From Sordaria brevicollis (Eukaryota > Ascomycota > Sordariomycetes > Sordariales > Sordariaceae): a stretch of DNA of 64,000 nucleotides. The number at the start of each line of letters is the position of its first letter. The stretch's first letter is position 1. Shown piece after piece: positions 46,161 to 57,510 of this stretch. The translations under genes and the position numbers were made by a program. The notes below the pieces were generated by a model that was given only the letters and a program-made list of their open reading frames with translations, was not told the origin of the DNA and made no database searches. The DNA is taken from assembly GCA_033439795.1 (NCBI GenBank), contig JAUTDP010000010.1, positions 1,922,001 to 1,986,000 on the forward strand, written 5' to 3'.

Positions 46161-46537
46161 TCTTAGTAAAGACAGAGAGCGAGAGAAAGGTTGGAAACAA
46201 TGGACTGGTGTTCTTTAGCAACTTTGTTAATAGCTCCAGTAAGATATCCAGTCACGCCTTGGTATCTGTAGCTGTTGCGGGGGAGAGCGGAAAGCGAACC
46301 TGAGGTCTTATATATAGAATTACGTAGTCTCTTCCATAACAAGCGGCTTTTGTTCATACCAGCATTTCCATTACCTCAAAGACTATCCGAGAGCCCAGTG
46401 ATGCAAACAATATAAAATGGGTAGACTACAACAATCCGCTATCCAATTAGTTCTCCCGATCCATTGCATTTACCTTGATCGCTTCACATCATCACCACCA
46501 CCCCATCCTCCCAAGTTATTTGCACCCCCTTAGCTAC
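46161..46537. other. Convergent 3' regions
   Basis: Tail-to-tail spacer between the repeat protein (plus) and the CFEM protein (minus). No gene seen. Confidence 0.6.
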
Positions 46538-47675
46538 TTAAAACCCCATCATAAAGACTCCCAAAACAACCGCCACAACCCTCTCCGCAAGTCCCAGCGG
46601 CATTATATCGAACCTCCTGGCCGCCGCCGCCTTCTTCGCGCCTCCGCTCCCTTTACCCTCGGCATCATTCTTCTTGTTATCAGCATCCGCCGTCGCTCCC
46701 GACCCGGAATTGGCTACGGTAGAAGTAGCGTTGCCATAATCAACCCTGTTGCCCGTCGCAGCCACATTGTTGTTTACACCATTACCGACGCCAGTGTTGC
46801 CGATGCCGGTGGGAGCAACAAAGGCCGTGGCGGTTTGGAGCCCTCCGTTGTTATTGTTGTTGTTATTATTGTTGTTATTGCCGCCGTTGTTGTTGTTGTT
46901 GTTGGAGGAAGCGGCGACGTTGGCGTTCGCAGCAGGGGTGACGGTTACGGTGGCGATGTAAGTGGCTCCGTTGGAGACATAGGTCAAGACGTCGATGCGG
47001 GGAGCGGCGTTGACGTTGAAGCCGTTGTTGTTGTTGTTGTTGACGATGTTGTTGTCTGGGTAGATGCCGGTGGTAGGTAGGTCTGCGCAGGTGGGGGATC
47101 TGTATCTTGCTGTGTTTGATGAAAGGGATGTTGTTAGTCGGGTTTTGGATTTCCGTTGGGGCTGGCTTTCGAGAACGGCTCAGGACAGATGGAGGAGAAG
47201 AAAAGGAGAGGATATTGTATGGAACGTGGGGAAGGGGGGCAAAAGGTGTGAAACCTACGATCCGTGCAATATACAGCTGCTAAGCCCAGAGTGTTTTCGG
47301 CGTCCTGAACGAAAGGGCAAGACGCCCAAGCGCAATCGCTGATGCCATTCACGAAGCTGTTCTGGAGGCAAAGACAGTCGAGGTTGGGTCGGCCGTTTAG
47401 ATAGGGAGGGCAGCCCAGGGCGGTTGCCTGGTTGAACATGTTAAGGAGGCATGTTTGCTGTGTGTTGTTAGCTAGGCTGCCTGACGAATAATACCCTTGT
47501 TGAGAGATGGTAGTATGAATGGTTGTCGATGATGGCGGGTGGTGAGGACGACCACGACCACGATTCGGAAGAAAAGGAAGCTAGAGGTACTTACACCGCA
47601 AGGAGCAAGGTCAACAAACTCAAAGCTGAGCGCGGAGCCCGCAAGGGCCCCAATGATGATGCTGATGATGTTCAT
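46538..47675 (-). CDS. CFEM-domain, GPI-anchored-type protein with poly-Asn tracts
   Basis: 283 aa in three exons: 47595-47675, 47259-47457 and 46538-47109. Introns 47458-47594 and 47110-47258 have GTAAGT/GTAGGT donors and ACAG acceptors. A signal peptide (MNIISIIIGALAGSALS) is followed by a CFEM domain with eight Cys (APCG, QTC, LGC, DCLC, GISDCAWASC, VYC), including the typical Asp before CLC that in characterised proteins binds haem iron. The mature chain continues with Asn-rich tracts and Thr/Ser/Gly-rich spacers. The C-terminus ends in a short hydrophobic helix (VVAVVLGVFMMGF), the pattern of a GPI-attachment signal. Probable roles are haem/iron uptake or wall structure and surface sensing; the sequence cannot choose between them. 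Confidence 0.88.
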
Positions 47676-48133
47676 TACTGTTTCTTCTTGGCGATAACGA
47701 TGGTGATGTGGACGCTATGGTGGATGATGCTGAGCAGTTGAGTGTCTCTGGCCTGGAGAAAGGATCAAGAGAAGGCGGGCAGACTGTTGGGGAGTGCCCG
47801 GGAAACAGCTGGTCCCGCTCTTTCCTTTATGCAGGCAAGGAATTCGAAGGCCGGCAGGAGCAACCATGCATCTGGATTTCAAAGAGGGCAGGAGCCCTTT
47901 CTTTCCGGGCATGCAAAGAAATGTCGTGCAGTAGGGTAAGGGTTGCCATAAAAGAAACAACAACTTCGTGATCTCCGGCTTCACCACCGAAAGACCACCG
48001 TGGACATCCTGACATGAACACCGGGCAGTAATTCCAGGACCTATCTCCCTAGACCACGGAAAATCCAACCCAGTTTATTGACTCCCTACGCCATACCTGC
48101 TTTGAGATTCATATAACATGCCACCTGCCCACC
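47676..48133. other. CFEM gene promoter and chitosanase 3' region
   Basis: 458 bp with no gene seen. Confidence 0.6.
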
Positions 48134-49036
48134 TTATATCCCAGAGACACCCAGATACCCAACCACCAACACCACCATCATCAAACCCCAAGACACCCTC
48201 ACCATCCCCGCCGCCGCCCCTTCATCCACCTTAATCCTGCTAACCAACCTCTCCCCCAACTCCTCAACACTCCTCTCAAACTCCTCAAACCCCGCCGCAT
48301 CCCACCTCGCTCCCTCCCTTCCCGGAACCGCCTCCTGTCCCGTAAAAGCCAAATACAAGACATCCTCATCATCAATGCCATTTCTCCCACTCATCTCCTT
48401 CCCTCCACACGCCGTAGCAAGCGCAAGACTCGCCTCACCAACCATCGCCTTCGTCCCATTCTCACTCCCATTCGTATCTCCCCAAACTCCATACACCAAT
48501 TTCTTGCCCCCGTCACAGACCACCGCCATTACGCTGAGCGGCTCAACGCCGTGGTCCCGCGGGTCAAATAGTTGGATCCCATCAATCCGAGAATCGCGGC
48601 TGGCGATTTCGTTACCAAATACCACATACGGATGAACGTATGTGTTCAAGTCTGTCACCCCCGGAATATTGTAGGAGGCGATGACGTCCTGAAAAGCGGT
48701 GGTATTTTGGTAGTCCGGGCTGGCGCCCACGGAGCATCGACCGTCTTCCGAGCCGGGACCGTTTTGGACGCCGTCGCAGTCTACGTCCATGTTGGCTAGC
48801 TTGCCGCGACCCTGGCCGCGGATGTAGATTATGCCGGAGGAGGAGAGGTGGTCGCCGCAGTAGGAAAAGGTGTTGGGGCCGGAGTCGGAGCTGTAAAAGC
48901 CGGAGCGGAGGGGGTTGGTGCATGATTTTTGGGAGAGGAGGGTGGTGTAGAAGGATTGGAGGTTTGGGGGGAGGTCCCGGGCGGAAGCGGTGGGCAGGGA
49001 GGCGAGGAGGAGGGTGAGGGGTATTGAGGGTAACAT
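48134..49036 (-). CDS. GH75 chitosanase with hydrophobic C-terminus
   Basis: 300 aa, intronless. Start at MLPSIPLTLLLASLPTASA, a clear signal peptide; a longer frame begins at 49294 but adds 86 residues before the signal. The catalytic domain matches fungal GH75: ANMDVDCDG, VHPYVVFGN, PLSVMAVVCDGG, VYGVWGDTNG, MVGEASLALATACGG and DVLYLAFTG. The Asp in WGDTNG and the Glu in VGEAS correspond to the proposed acid/base pair of the family. Hydrolyses chitosan (deacetylated chitin) outside the cell. Unusual: after the domain come about 25 residues ending in a hydrophobic helix (WGLMMVVLVVGYLGVSGI), suggesting a GPI or membrane anchor instead of a free enzyme. Confidence 0.93.
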   Translation of the reverse strand: MLPSIPLTLLLASLPTASARDLPPNLQSFYTTLLSQKSCTNPLRSGFYSSDSGPNTFSYCGDHLSSSGIIYIRGQGRGKLANMDVDCDGVQNGPGSEDGRCSVGASPDYQNTTAFQDVIASYNIPGVTDLNTYVHPYVVFGNEIASRDSRIDGIQLFDPRDHGVEPLSVMAVVCDGGKKLVYGVWGDTNGSENGTKAMVGEASLALATACGGKEMSGRNGIDDEDVLYLAFTGQEAVPGREGARWDAAGFEEFERSVEELGERLVSRIKVDEGAAAGMVRVSWGLMMVVLVVGYLGVSGI

Positions 49037-49962
49037 TGTAGATCCGGTAATGATGATGTTCGAAGAAGATGGATGTGATGGTGGATGTGTAGAATGGACC
49101 GAGCTGTCAGTCGTCGCCGTGCAGTCTGGACTACGAATTCTGAAGGTTGGGAAGCCTGGGGCAGTGAATGAATTTATGGAGGACGAGCCGTTGAGGTTCT
49201 CAAGAGTCGGGGTTCGGTGTAAGGGTTCACATGCAATGTCGATCGTGCGCAAGGGTAACACTGTTCCTGTTGCTTGGCGAATCTCAACTTGCAAGCTTTT
49301 GCAAGTTCAGAATTTTGGAGGTTTGACAACATAACATGAAAAGAGATGTTGAATTGAGAGAAAACACGTAGGAAAAGTTGTAGACGATTGCGCTGCGCCA
49401 CACCTACAGAGCTGAACAGTGTACCATTTTTCAATAATACCAGCCTTCATCGGGCTAGCCAAGGCGTCAAACGACCCATTGCTGACAAGTGATGTTTGGG
49501 GGTAAGCTGAGCGTTGGCGTTGGACGCGGCCCGACGGCGATGAGGTTGAACTGGTGTTGTTTGCGTTCAGAAAAGTGTGTTAACTCGAGTACCAGAACCA
49601 CTATCAATCAGAGCGCAGAAAGCTACCTGTAGCTGTTAGTTAATAGGGTTGCAGCGATAATCGGTCGCGCAGTTCTTGGACCCCACTCCCGCTTTCTCAA
49701 TTCGTCCTACGTCACAAACTTCTTGACGCGACCACGATATTTCACCATCACAAAAACGACTAAAATCTCATATTGAAACAGCTAACTATCTGTTATGAAC
49801 TCGACAGGCAGTAGTTATATCCGACATACGATCACTATCATTATGTCTCATCATCAATAGCATATCCCCCGGAAAATTAACGCGGTCCGAAATCCCGCCG
49901 GTTTGTGATGGCTTCAAGCCTTCGGATGATTTCCATATGTCAACAAGAATGAATGCGGCCGC
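49037..49962. other. Chitosanase promoter region
   Basis: 926 bp, no gene seen. The 3' end of the next minus-strand gene lies at its right side. Confidence 0.55.
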
Positions 49963-51584
49963 TTAGTGCGCGACCAAGTTTCGTCTACCAGACATATCAG
50001 GAGTAAAGCTGTCCTCCACCACCGACGAAGCCATCCCGTAATATGTCACCACCTCCGTCACGATCTCCATCACGGTTAAAGTAACCACTCGTTCAGCTTT
50101 CTCATCTTCAGGCTTGTCGGCATCGCGGGGTCCTTCATCTCTCGCCTTTGGCGGTGGCGCATCAAGCAAAGACCCCAACGAAGTAAAAGGGGTAACCGCA
50201 GCCTTAACGACGTCCTCCTTCACCGAAATCTCAGTCGGCGCCAAGTCCGGAACATCAGGAATTTCCGCAAACGAAGTCTCCGTCACGTTCGGGAAGCCCG
50301 TCTCGGTCGGGACCACCTGTCTCGGCGGCTCCTTCGTGATCCTCTCGGTATGCGACTGGAACACCTCGGTGATTGTTGGAAGCGGAGGAGAATGGTAGTT
50401 CCCGATTGTATGCAAGCTTGGCAAGCCCGGGTCTGACAAGATAAGATCGTACTCGTCAAACTCATGGATTATCTCGCACAATTCACCACCACCGACATCA
50501 GCAGCGTGCAAGACGGCGTTGTGGGCGTTATTGAGCCAGGTTAAGCCTTGCTGAAGCGGGTCGCTGATACCGGGGAAGAGCTCGGCAAGGTTGTTTCCGA
50601 GGCGGTTGACGAGACGGGGGACGAAGTTGAAGAGAACGTTGCCGGTCTGGTCGATGCCTGCGCCCGTGGGAGAAGTTGAGTCGGGCTTGAACCAGGAGTG
50701 GAACTTCTCCTCGCAGGCTTTCTCACTGCTATTGGCGCCGGGGTATTGGCAGGTCCAGGAGTGTATGTCCCAGTCTGTGATGTTTTGGAGGTCGAGAAAG
50801 GCACATGGTGAGTCACCAAAGGCTACTTTGGGGTCTTGGAGGAAGAGGTCGATGGCGGCTGCTACTTGGACTGCGACTGTGAAGTTGGTCTCGGGCAGGT
50901 CCCTTTTTCTGACTCTTCTGTCCCCACGACCTGTGTTGTCAGGCGGCGGTGCGGCTGGTAGCCCTGCAAGTTGAGCCAAGAAGTCGGAGACGGTGACGGA
51001 AGTTGTCGTGTTACAACCTGCTCCGTAGTAGTGCATGCCAGTCTCATCGAAGATGAGGGACTCGCCGTTGGAGAGATGCACAGCAAGGCGTCCAGCCGCC
51101 AACGTCTCTGGTGACAGGTCGAGAAGACAGCGGGAGCCATTCACCAGCGTGCCAACATATTCTGGGGATGTAGCATTGCTGCTCTTGTAGAAGTAAATCG
51201 AGTCTACATCGGTGGCGTTTGGCTCAAAGGCGATCAGCTCAAGAGCCGGCGATGGAGTAGGCAGGACGCAGCAAGAGGTTGGCGAACTAGCGGGCTGAAT
51301 CGTCACTCCAGTCAAGACCACGTCGGGGAATACGATGCTTGTGGTGAGCGGGCATGGCGCTTCTTCGTAGACCTGTGGTCCCGAGTTGGTAAGTAATTGT
51401 TTATTCAATACGGTGTGGAAAATCTTACCGTCGTCGTTTCGATAATACCACAAACGGTAAACAGGGTTTCTGTTATCCAGCTCGTGGCTAGACAGCATGA
51501 TTCGCTGCCGCTCTGAGCTCGGGTAAATGGGGTACAGATGAAGCCGAGCAGTGACAAGATCAACAGACGATTCAAAGCCTGCAT
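49963..51584 (-). CDS. Orphan secreted protein
   Basis: 521 aa in two exons, 51429-51584 and 49963-51372 (intron 51373-51428; GTAAGA donor, CCACAG acceptor). A plain frame reading would start at 51498 without a signal. Shifting to ATG 51584 with the intron gives a clean signal peptide (MQALNRLLILSLLGFICTPFTRA), and the joint reads ETTT-VYEEAPC in phase 0. The mature protein has paired Cys (SCCVLP, SCC), many N-glycosylation sequons, a dibasic KRDLPE site near residue 210 that could be processed by a kexin-type protease, and an acidic Pro/Thr-rich C-terminal third. No known domain recognised. It shares a 695-bp divergent promoter with the NLP gene. Confidence 0.78.
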
Positions 51585-52279
51585 GGTTTCAGCTGCATTC
51601 GGGATGGCCAGATGCCGAAATCCGACAAGGTATCACGATACTTGCAGTTGGCGCAGGTAAAGAGTCGCTGCAGCTCACAATTGATGTTTTGGCGACGGAC
51701 TTTCTCATGCTCGATCGCGGCTTCCCGAGTTGGTGGTACGACACCAATGCGCGGCCCAGCGCACTTACCTCGAGCGAGGTCCGTGAAATTTGCCAAGCAG
51801 CCGACGGAAGAATTCATTTCAACGACTTGAATTTGAGGTACACTCGTTCACACCTCAATATGACGGACTTGACAGACGATGAACTCAACATTGGAAAAGG
51901 GCACATAATCTGGGAAACCAAACGGAGTCATTAGAGTTAGTTATGAGAAGAGTTCGAAACGTAGAGTTCCAGCACACTTGTTGGAGCTTAAAGAAACAGC
52001 ATCATGAACGAGCATGGCATATGCAACCCAGTCGGCTGGAAGACACAACATGGGCTTTGCAGGACGCCGAACCGACCACCAAGAGGAGAAAGCAGCTTGT
52101 CGCCTGTATTGTGCCCTTCAACATTGGTTGGATAACTCCATCGTAAAAGATAAGGGATGAAAAAACACGAGGCCGTGATATAAGAACGCCTGTGTTCGCA
52201 AAAGCTTACCCCTTTCAACTCTCGAGCACACAAGCTGACGACATATCACAGCTCACCACAATCCCTCTGGACACTCACC
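51585..52279. other. Divergent promoter between orphan secreted protein and NLP gene
   Basis: 695 bp between divergent starts. Overlapping short frames on both strands (for example 51551-51934) have no motif and cross the first exon of the orphan gene. Confidence 0.55.
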
Positions 52280-53247
52280 ATGCGTCCTCGACCACTTCTC
52301 AGCCTCTTCGCAGGCTTTGGCCTTGTCGCCTCCACAGCTGCGACCACGATCCCGGTGTTCTCAGCGGTGGAAATGAGCAACTCGCTCGCCGACAATGGCA
52401 CCGACCTCGCCCTCGCCGGAGCACCCATGTGGTTCTTCGGCAGGACCCAGGACCATCCCCCATGCTACCCGACTGCTGCCGTCAACGACAAAGGGGAGCA
52501 GACACCGCCAGCGGAACTCTGCGAGTTTCCCGATACAGGGTGCAATTGTCGGTATCCTTGGATTTCCAACGCACAGTTGAACCCTTCTTTTCCGGTGTAC
52601 TATTCCTTCCAGGAGTGTCGCAGCGGGGAAGTTCAAGTGGCGTATAACCTGTTCTACGAGAAGGATGGGTTTTCGCCGGAAGGGGTTTTTGGGCATGCGT
52701 AGTAAGTCTAGCCCGAATACTGTTATGTGAAGAGAGGATATGTCGTTGACAAGACACAAAGTGACTGGGAACATGTCATTGTGGTATGGAAGAACACAAC
52801 CTCTTCCGACAAGGGAGATTCCACGTGGAGCCCGACCCGGCTGCTGCTGTCAGCCCATGGCAAGATGACCTCTCACAAGTGGGATGATTTCGTGAAGGAC
52901 AAGAACACCGACAAACCGAAGGTCTACGTATCATGGGGCAAGCATGCCCAATATGCTAAGCCGACGGATGATGAGCATAACGAGACGACGCTGTTGCGGG
53001 AGATGACCGAAGATGCGTATCGTGCGGAGAATTGGTGGTATGACCCCAAGAAAGGTAAGGAGAAAAGCAAAATGTTTCGCATGTATACAAAAGATGCTGA
53101 TCAAGTACTTTCACAGAGGATCTCATCAGAGCTGATCGTAGCACTAAGATCGGGAAGTTGATTGAGAGCTTCAACTGGGGAAAGGCGTATAGGAACCCAG
53201 TGAGGGTGTACGAGCGCCTTTGCACGAATTTGACTGCGGAGCACTAA
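52280..53247 (+). CDS. NLP family (NPP1) secreted protein with variant heptapeptide
   Basis: 281 aa in three exons: 52280-52701, 52762-53054 and 53117-53247. The first splice joins VFGHA-Y-DWEHVIVVW; the second gives the family tail with DLIRADRST and SFNWGKAYRNP. Signal peptide 1-20. Four Cys are in the N-terminal half (PPCYP, ELCEF, GCNC). The hallmark heptapeptide of NLPs, usually GHRHDWE, is GHAYDWE (residues 138-144): the first His, Asp, Trp and Glu are kept, but Arg and the second His are replaced. In the family, the acidic and His residues bind a metal needed for membrane damage in dicot plants. Members with altered heptapeptides are often non-cytolytic, so toxicity cannot be assumed. 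Confidence 0.88.
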
Positions 53248-54724
53248 GCACCCAGATCCGTCTTGAAGAAGTTGCTGGTATCGGTTGGATATGAGGCAGG
53301 ACTTAAAGAGTTGATGAAATCTTGATGGAGCGTGTTCGCCAATCCTGAAAGCAAAGTTGACGATGTGAAGTTGGAGGAGGAGCAATCGCCGTGATGCTTG
53401 GCACCCGCACCAGCCACACCCAGCTTGGTTGCGGCTGCCCGGCAGCTGTCGGAAGACCCACAGTTTCTGCCGAAGCGGTTGTGCGTAGGGATCGATACTT
53501 TCTGAAAAAATGGCATTCTTTCGGAAATTTTCAAATTTCGGAAATTTCGTTATTTTCAAAGGCCCGTGCACCAACCGTGAGCGCCGCCCAACTCGTCTAC
53601 TCCATACCACTTACACGGAACAGCAAGGCTAGCGATCACGAGTATTACCCAACTAATTGGATATTTTTTTATTTACGATACTTTGGCAGCATTTCGATGC
53701 TTTTGGACTTCTTTAGCCAACTTTTTTCAAGTGCCGCTCAAAGAAAAGCTATCAAAAAACCCACTTTCCCGTCACGTGCTTGGAAAAGATGGAAAGGATA
53801 GTCATTTTTTCAGAAAATTTCATGAAATTTCTGAAATTTCTATTTTCCAGAATTTCAGATCGATCCCTAGTTGTGCGTCTGCGAAAATCAAATTGTTTTC
53901 AAAATTTCGAATGCTGTCTGCATTTTGTCTCCCTCCAAAACAAACGTGATGGCGGCATCGCCATGAAACACGAGAGCTATTTGCTTTCGCCGTCGTGAAT
54001 GATTCCATTCTCATGGTCGAATCCTCAATTGTTGTTTCACGACTGCCACTCCGCCTGTGCAAATCGCACCTTTATCGCGGACCAAACGGTAGGTAAATCC
54101 TTTATTTTCTTTCCTTCACGAGCAAATCGCAACAACCATACTCCAACTGCTCTGGCCATCCTCGGCTGTTCTCATGGGGCTCCCCTTTGCGGGGGAGACC
54201 TTCTCTTCTGCGGCACGTCTTGTGTTGCAACTCGGAAGGGGTTGGAAGATGGGAGGTGACAGGGAGAAAGGTTTTCGGACCTTTCTTTCTGTTGCTTCGA
54301 AACTTGTTGCAAGAGTAATCTTTACCATATTGAACCATCATAGTCCGCGTCGTTGTCCGTCTCCTCTTGAGGAAATGGGAGTTCACAACTTCGAGGCTCC
54401 AAGATGTCCAACATTTTGATATCGTTGACATAACTTTGTGAATGTTCAGTTGTGAATGGATGCATAAAAAATTCGTGAAGAATGGTGATGTGGTCTGTGC
54501 ATGACTTTGTACGCCGTGGACGACTGCGAAAGCTCACCGTCTCACCGTGAGCTTCACCCCACTTGCCCTCCATGGTGATGGGTGTCAGTTACGTCATAGT
54601 TCAAGATCAGGAAGTCGTTCCTGAGCACACGTCGTGAAGGTGTTGTTCTTCTGATGGGAAGCGACGACGGTTGTGAGACCGAAGTTTGGGAAGGGAAGTC
54701 TTTGTACAAAACCTCATTCTGCAA
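53248..54724. other. AT-rich intergenic region with GAAATTTC palindromes
   Basis: 1.5 kb with no gene seen. About 53510-53930 is unusually A/T-rich and has GAAATTTC at 53541-53548, 53824-53831 and 53833-53840 plus many near copies. The right part is the promoter of the malic enzyme gene. Confidence 0.55.
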
Positions 54725-56945
54725 ATGTTCAACATCCATTCTTCAATCCAACGCATCCCAAAGCGTGCTTCTTTGGTCACCACCCGTTTCCCTCAGCATT
54801 ACCGTGGCAGCACTGCAGTGTCACAACGCCAAGCGCAGCAAGTCCGCAACATGTCTCACTCTCAAGATTCTCAAGCCTCCAAAGGTGAACAACAACACCA
54901 AGGGCAGAAAAAGACGAAATTCTCCCACCTCCCCCTAAGCACAAGCGGTCCATTAGAATGTGCTCTTAAGGGAACCGTGCTGCTGAACCACCCGTACTTC
55001 AACAAAGGGTCCGCCTTCACCAAAGAAGAACGTCGCGACTTTGCCCTTCATGGCTTGCTACCGCAACATATCCAGACGCTGGAGCAGCAGGTCCAGAGGG
55101 CGTATGAGCAGTATTGCAGCCAGCCGGATGATTTGGCGAAGAATACGTTTATGACTTCGATGAAGGAGCAGAATGAGGTGTTGTTTTATAGGGTATGACA
55201 CCACTTTGACTCTGTGATGTGAAAAGGATATGGGATTTGCAGGTCTGACATTTATGGTTGTTTCCAGCTTTTGCATGATCATCTCGAGGAGATGTTCAGT
55301 GTGGTGTATACACCAACAGAGGGAGAGGCTATTCAGAACTATTCGAGACTGTTCAGGAAACCTGAGGGCGTGTTCTTGAATATCAATGATATCGACTCTG
55401 TGAAGCGTGATTTGGCACAATGGGGAAAGCCGGAGGATATCGACTACATTGTTGTCACCGGTGAGTAAAACTATCTGTCATCAGCATCTTCTCGAGCCCG
55501 GAAGATATCTAACACAAGGCAGACGGCGAAGAAATTCTGGGTATCGGAGACCAAGGATGTGGTGGCATCCTTATCTCCATTGCCAAACTGGTACTGATGA
55601 CCATTTGCGGCGGAATCCATCCCAATCGTGTGCTGCCTGTGGTCTTGGACTGCGGTACAGACAACGAAGGGCTCTTGAAGGACGATCTTTACCTTGGCCT
55701 TCGACACAAGCGTATTCGCGGCGAGAAGTACGATCGGTTCGTCGAGACTTTTGTTAAGGCGGCGCGTGAGCTTTACCCCAAAGCTTACATTCACTTTGAG
55801 GACTTTGGTTTGGACAACGGTACGTTGAATGTTCTCAGCTACCGAAACAGTCACTGACATCATGAGTAGCCCGTCGACTTCTGGAGAGGTACCGGCCCAA
55901 GATTCCCTGCTTCAATGACGATGTGCAAGGAACAGGCTGCGTTACTCTGGCCGCCATTATGGCAGGTTTACACATCTCGAAGCAGAAGTTGGGCGACCTG
56001 CGGATGGTAGTCTACGGTGCTGGTACGGCAGGTGTTGGTATCGCAGACCATGTTCGCGATGCAATTGCTGCAGATGCGGACATCAGCCCTGAGGAGGCTG
56101 GCAAGCAAATATGGTACCGTTCATGCCCTTGTACTCACGTCACACAACAAACACTAACATCACGCAGGCTAATCGACAAGCCTGGACTACTCACCACCAA
56201 GTCGGAGTCGCTCTCAGACGCTCAGCAGAAGTATGCCAAGTCGCACGAGGACTGGGCTGACAAGGACACCGACCTCCTAGGTGTTATTAAGGAGGTCAAG
56301 CCGCACGTCCTCATCGGCACATCCACGAAGCCAAAGTCCTTCACGGAAGATGTTGTGCGTGAGATGGCAAAGCACGTCGAGCGCCCCATCATCCTTCCGT
56401 TGTCAAATCCAACAAAGCTTCACGAGGCCGTGCCGGAAGACCTTCTGAAGTGGACAGACGGCAAGGCCCTCGTCGCCACAGGCAGCCCGTTTGATCCGGT
56501 GAAGGGCCCATGGGGGAAGGATGGAAAGGAAATCGAGATCGAGGTGGCAGAATGCAACAACAGTGTCGTGTTCCCGGGTATCGGCCTCGGCTCCGTACTG
56601 TCGCGGGCCAACCGTGTGACGGACAAGATGTTGATGGCGGCATCGAAGGGTGTGGCTGAAATGGGCCCGGCTCTGAAGGATGATAAGGCGCCTCTGCTTC
56701 CCGGTGTCGACGTCGTGCGCGATGTGAGCGTGCGTGTAGCTCGGAGAGTCATCCTGGCGGCCATGGAGGAGGGCGTGGTCGAGGAGAAGGATGTGCCGAC
56801 CAAGGAGGAAGACCTTGATGAATGGATCCGGGAGCAGATGTGGGATCCGGTGTATCGGCCGCTGAAGTATGTTGAGGGCGAGAAGGCCACTCGAGGAGCG
56901 AAGGGTGACTTGCGGGTTCTGGGCAACCCGAATGATGTCGAGTGA
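54725..56945 (+). CDS. NAD(P)-malic enzyme, probably mitochondrial
   Basis: 659 aa in five exons: 54725-55192, 55268-55460, 55523-55819, 55870-56113 and 56168-56945. All introns are GT/AG and in phase. Oxidatively decarboxylates malate to pyruvate. The first 45 residues are Arg/Ser/Gln-rich without acids (MFNIHSSIQRIPKRASLVTT), a good mitochondrial presequence. A second in-frame Met (MSHSQ, 54851) would give a cytosolic form. The malic domain has VVYTPTEGEAIQNYS, ILGIGDQGCGG and FEDFGLDNA; then CFNDDVQGTG and the dinucleotide fold VVYGAGTAGVGIADHV; the last exon has PLSNPTKLHEA and VFPGIGLGS. Slightly longer than the usual 540-600 because of the presequence and tail. Confidence 0.94.
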
Positions 56946-57510
56946 GATCTGATATCGTGATGTTCGGGGCACCTCTACGCCTACGGGAGTGTCTTGGCGT
57001 GGTTATCGCTGGACGTCATGGCGGTCGATGTTGATTGGTGCGCGACTTGACGATTTTGCACCTTGCTGGCGCACAAGTTTTGCTGTATGATACCATTGTG
57101 TAGAGGACATGTTCTGTTCTCGTTCAAAAAATAGAGTTCCGGGTTGGCTTGCTGTGCTGTCTTGAATGTCGTAGCCATCCATGCGTCCTTTTGCGAGTCG
57201 TGTCGACGTGCTCTTTCCAGTTCGCGATTGCAAAACGCAAAGGGAATTGTCAAGTTCAAACTGGTCTGGGCTGGACGAAAAAAAGCGGTGCCCCACTATT
57301 TCATGCCAAGACTTTGGTCGTTCCTCTGGCTTGACGGGCTTGGCCACTGCACGTGACCGTCTCAAAGGACGGTAGGGTTTGCGGTCCACACCAACCCAAG
57401 GCCCAAAAAAAATATCGCGGCTGTCGTTCAATTTTGGCCTTGCTGAATTTCCCCTCCGAAATTTCGACTCCCCCATCACCAGTCGCCATTTCAGCAACCA
57501 GACCGTCGCA
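56946..57510. other. Promoter of ribosomal protein uL14 gene
   Basis: 565 bp. No gene seen. One GAAATTTC palindrome at 57458-57465, 45 bp before the ATG. Confidence 0.6.

Noticed and set aside
45202..46218. 338-codon Thr/Ala/Pro repeat frame in a second plus-strand phase
   Set aside because: Frame-shifted reading of the same minisatellite, without signal peptide or splice support.
46850..47050. CRISPR-like or simple-repeat array (TTG repeats)
   Set aside because: It is the complement of AAC codons for poly-Asn in the CFEM gene; the organism is a eukaryote.
51551..51934. 127-codon plus frame upstream of the NLP gene
   Set aside because: Overlaps the signal-peptide exon of the divergent orphan gene; no motif. 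Could be a very young gene but unsupported.
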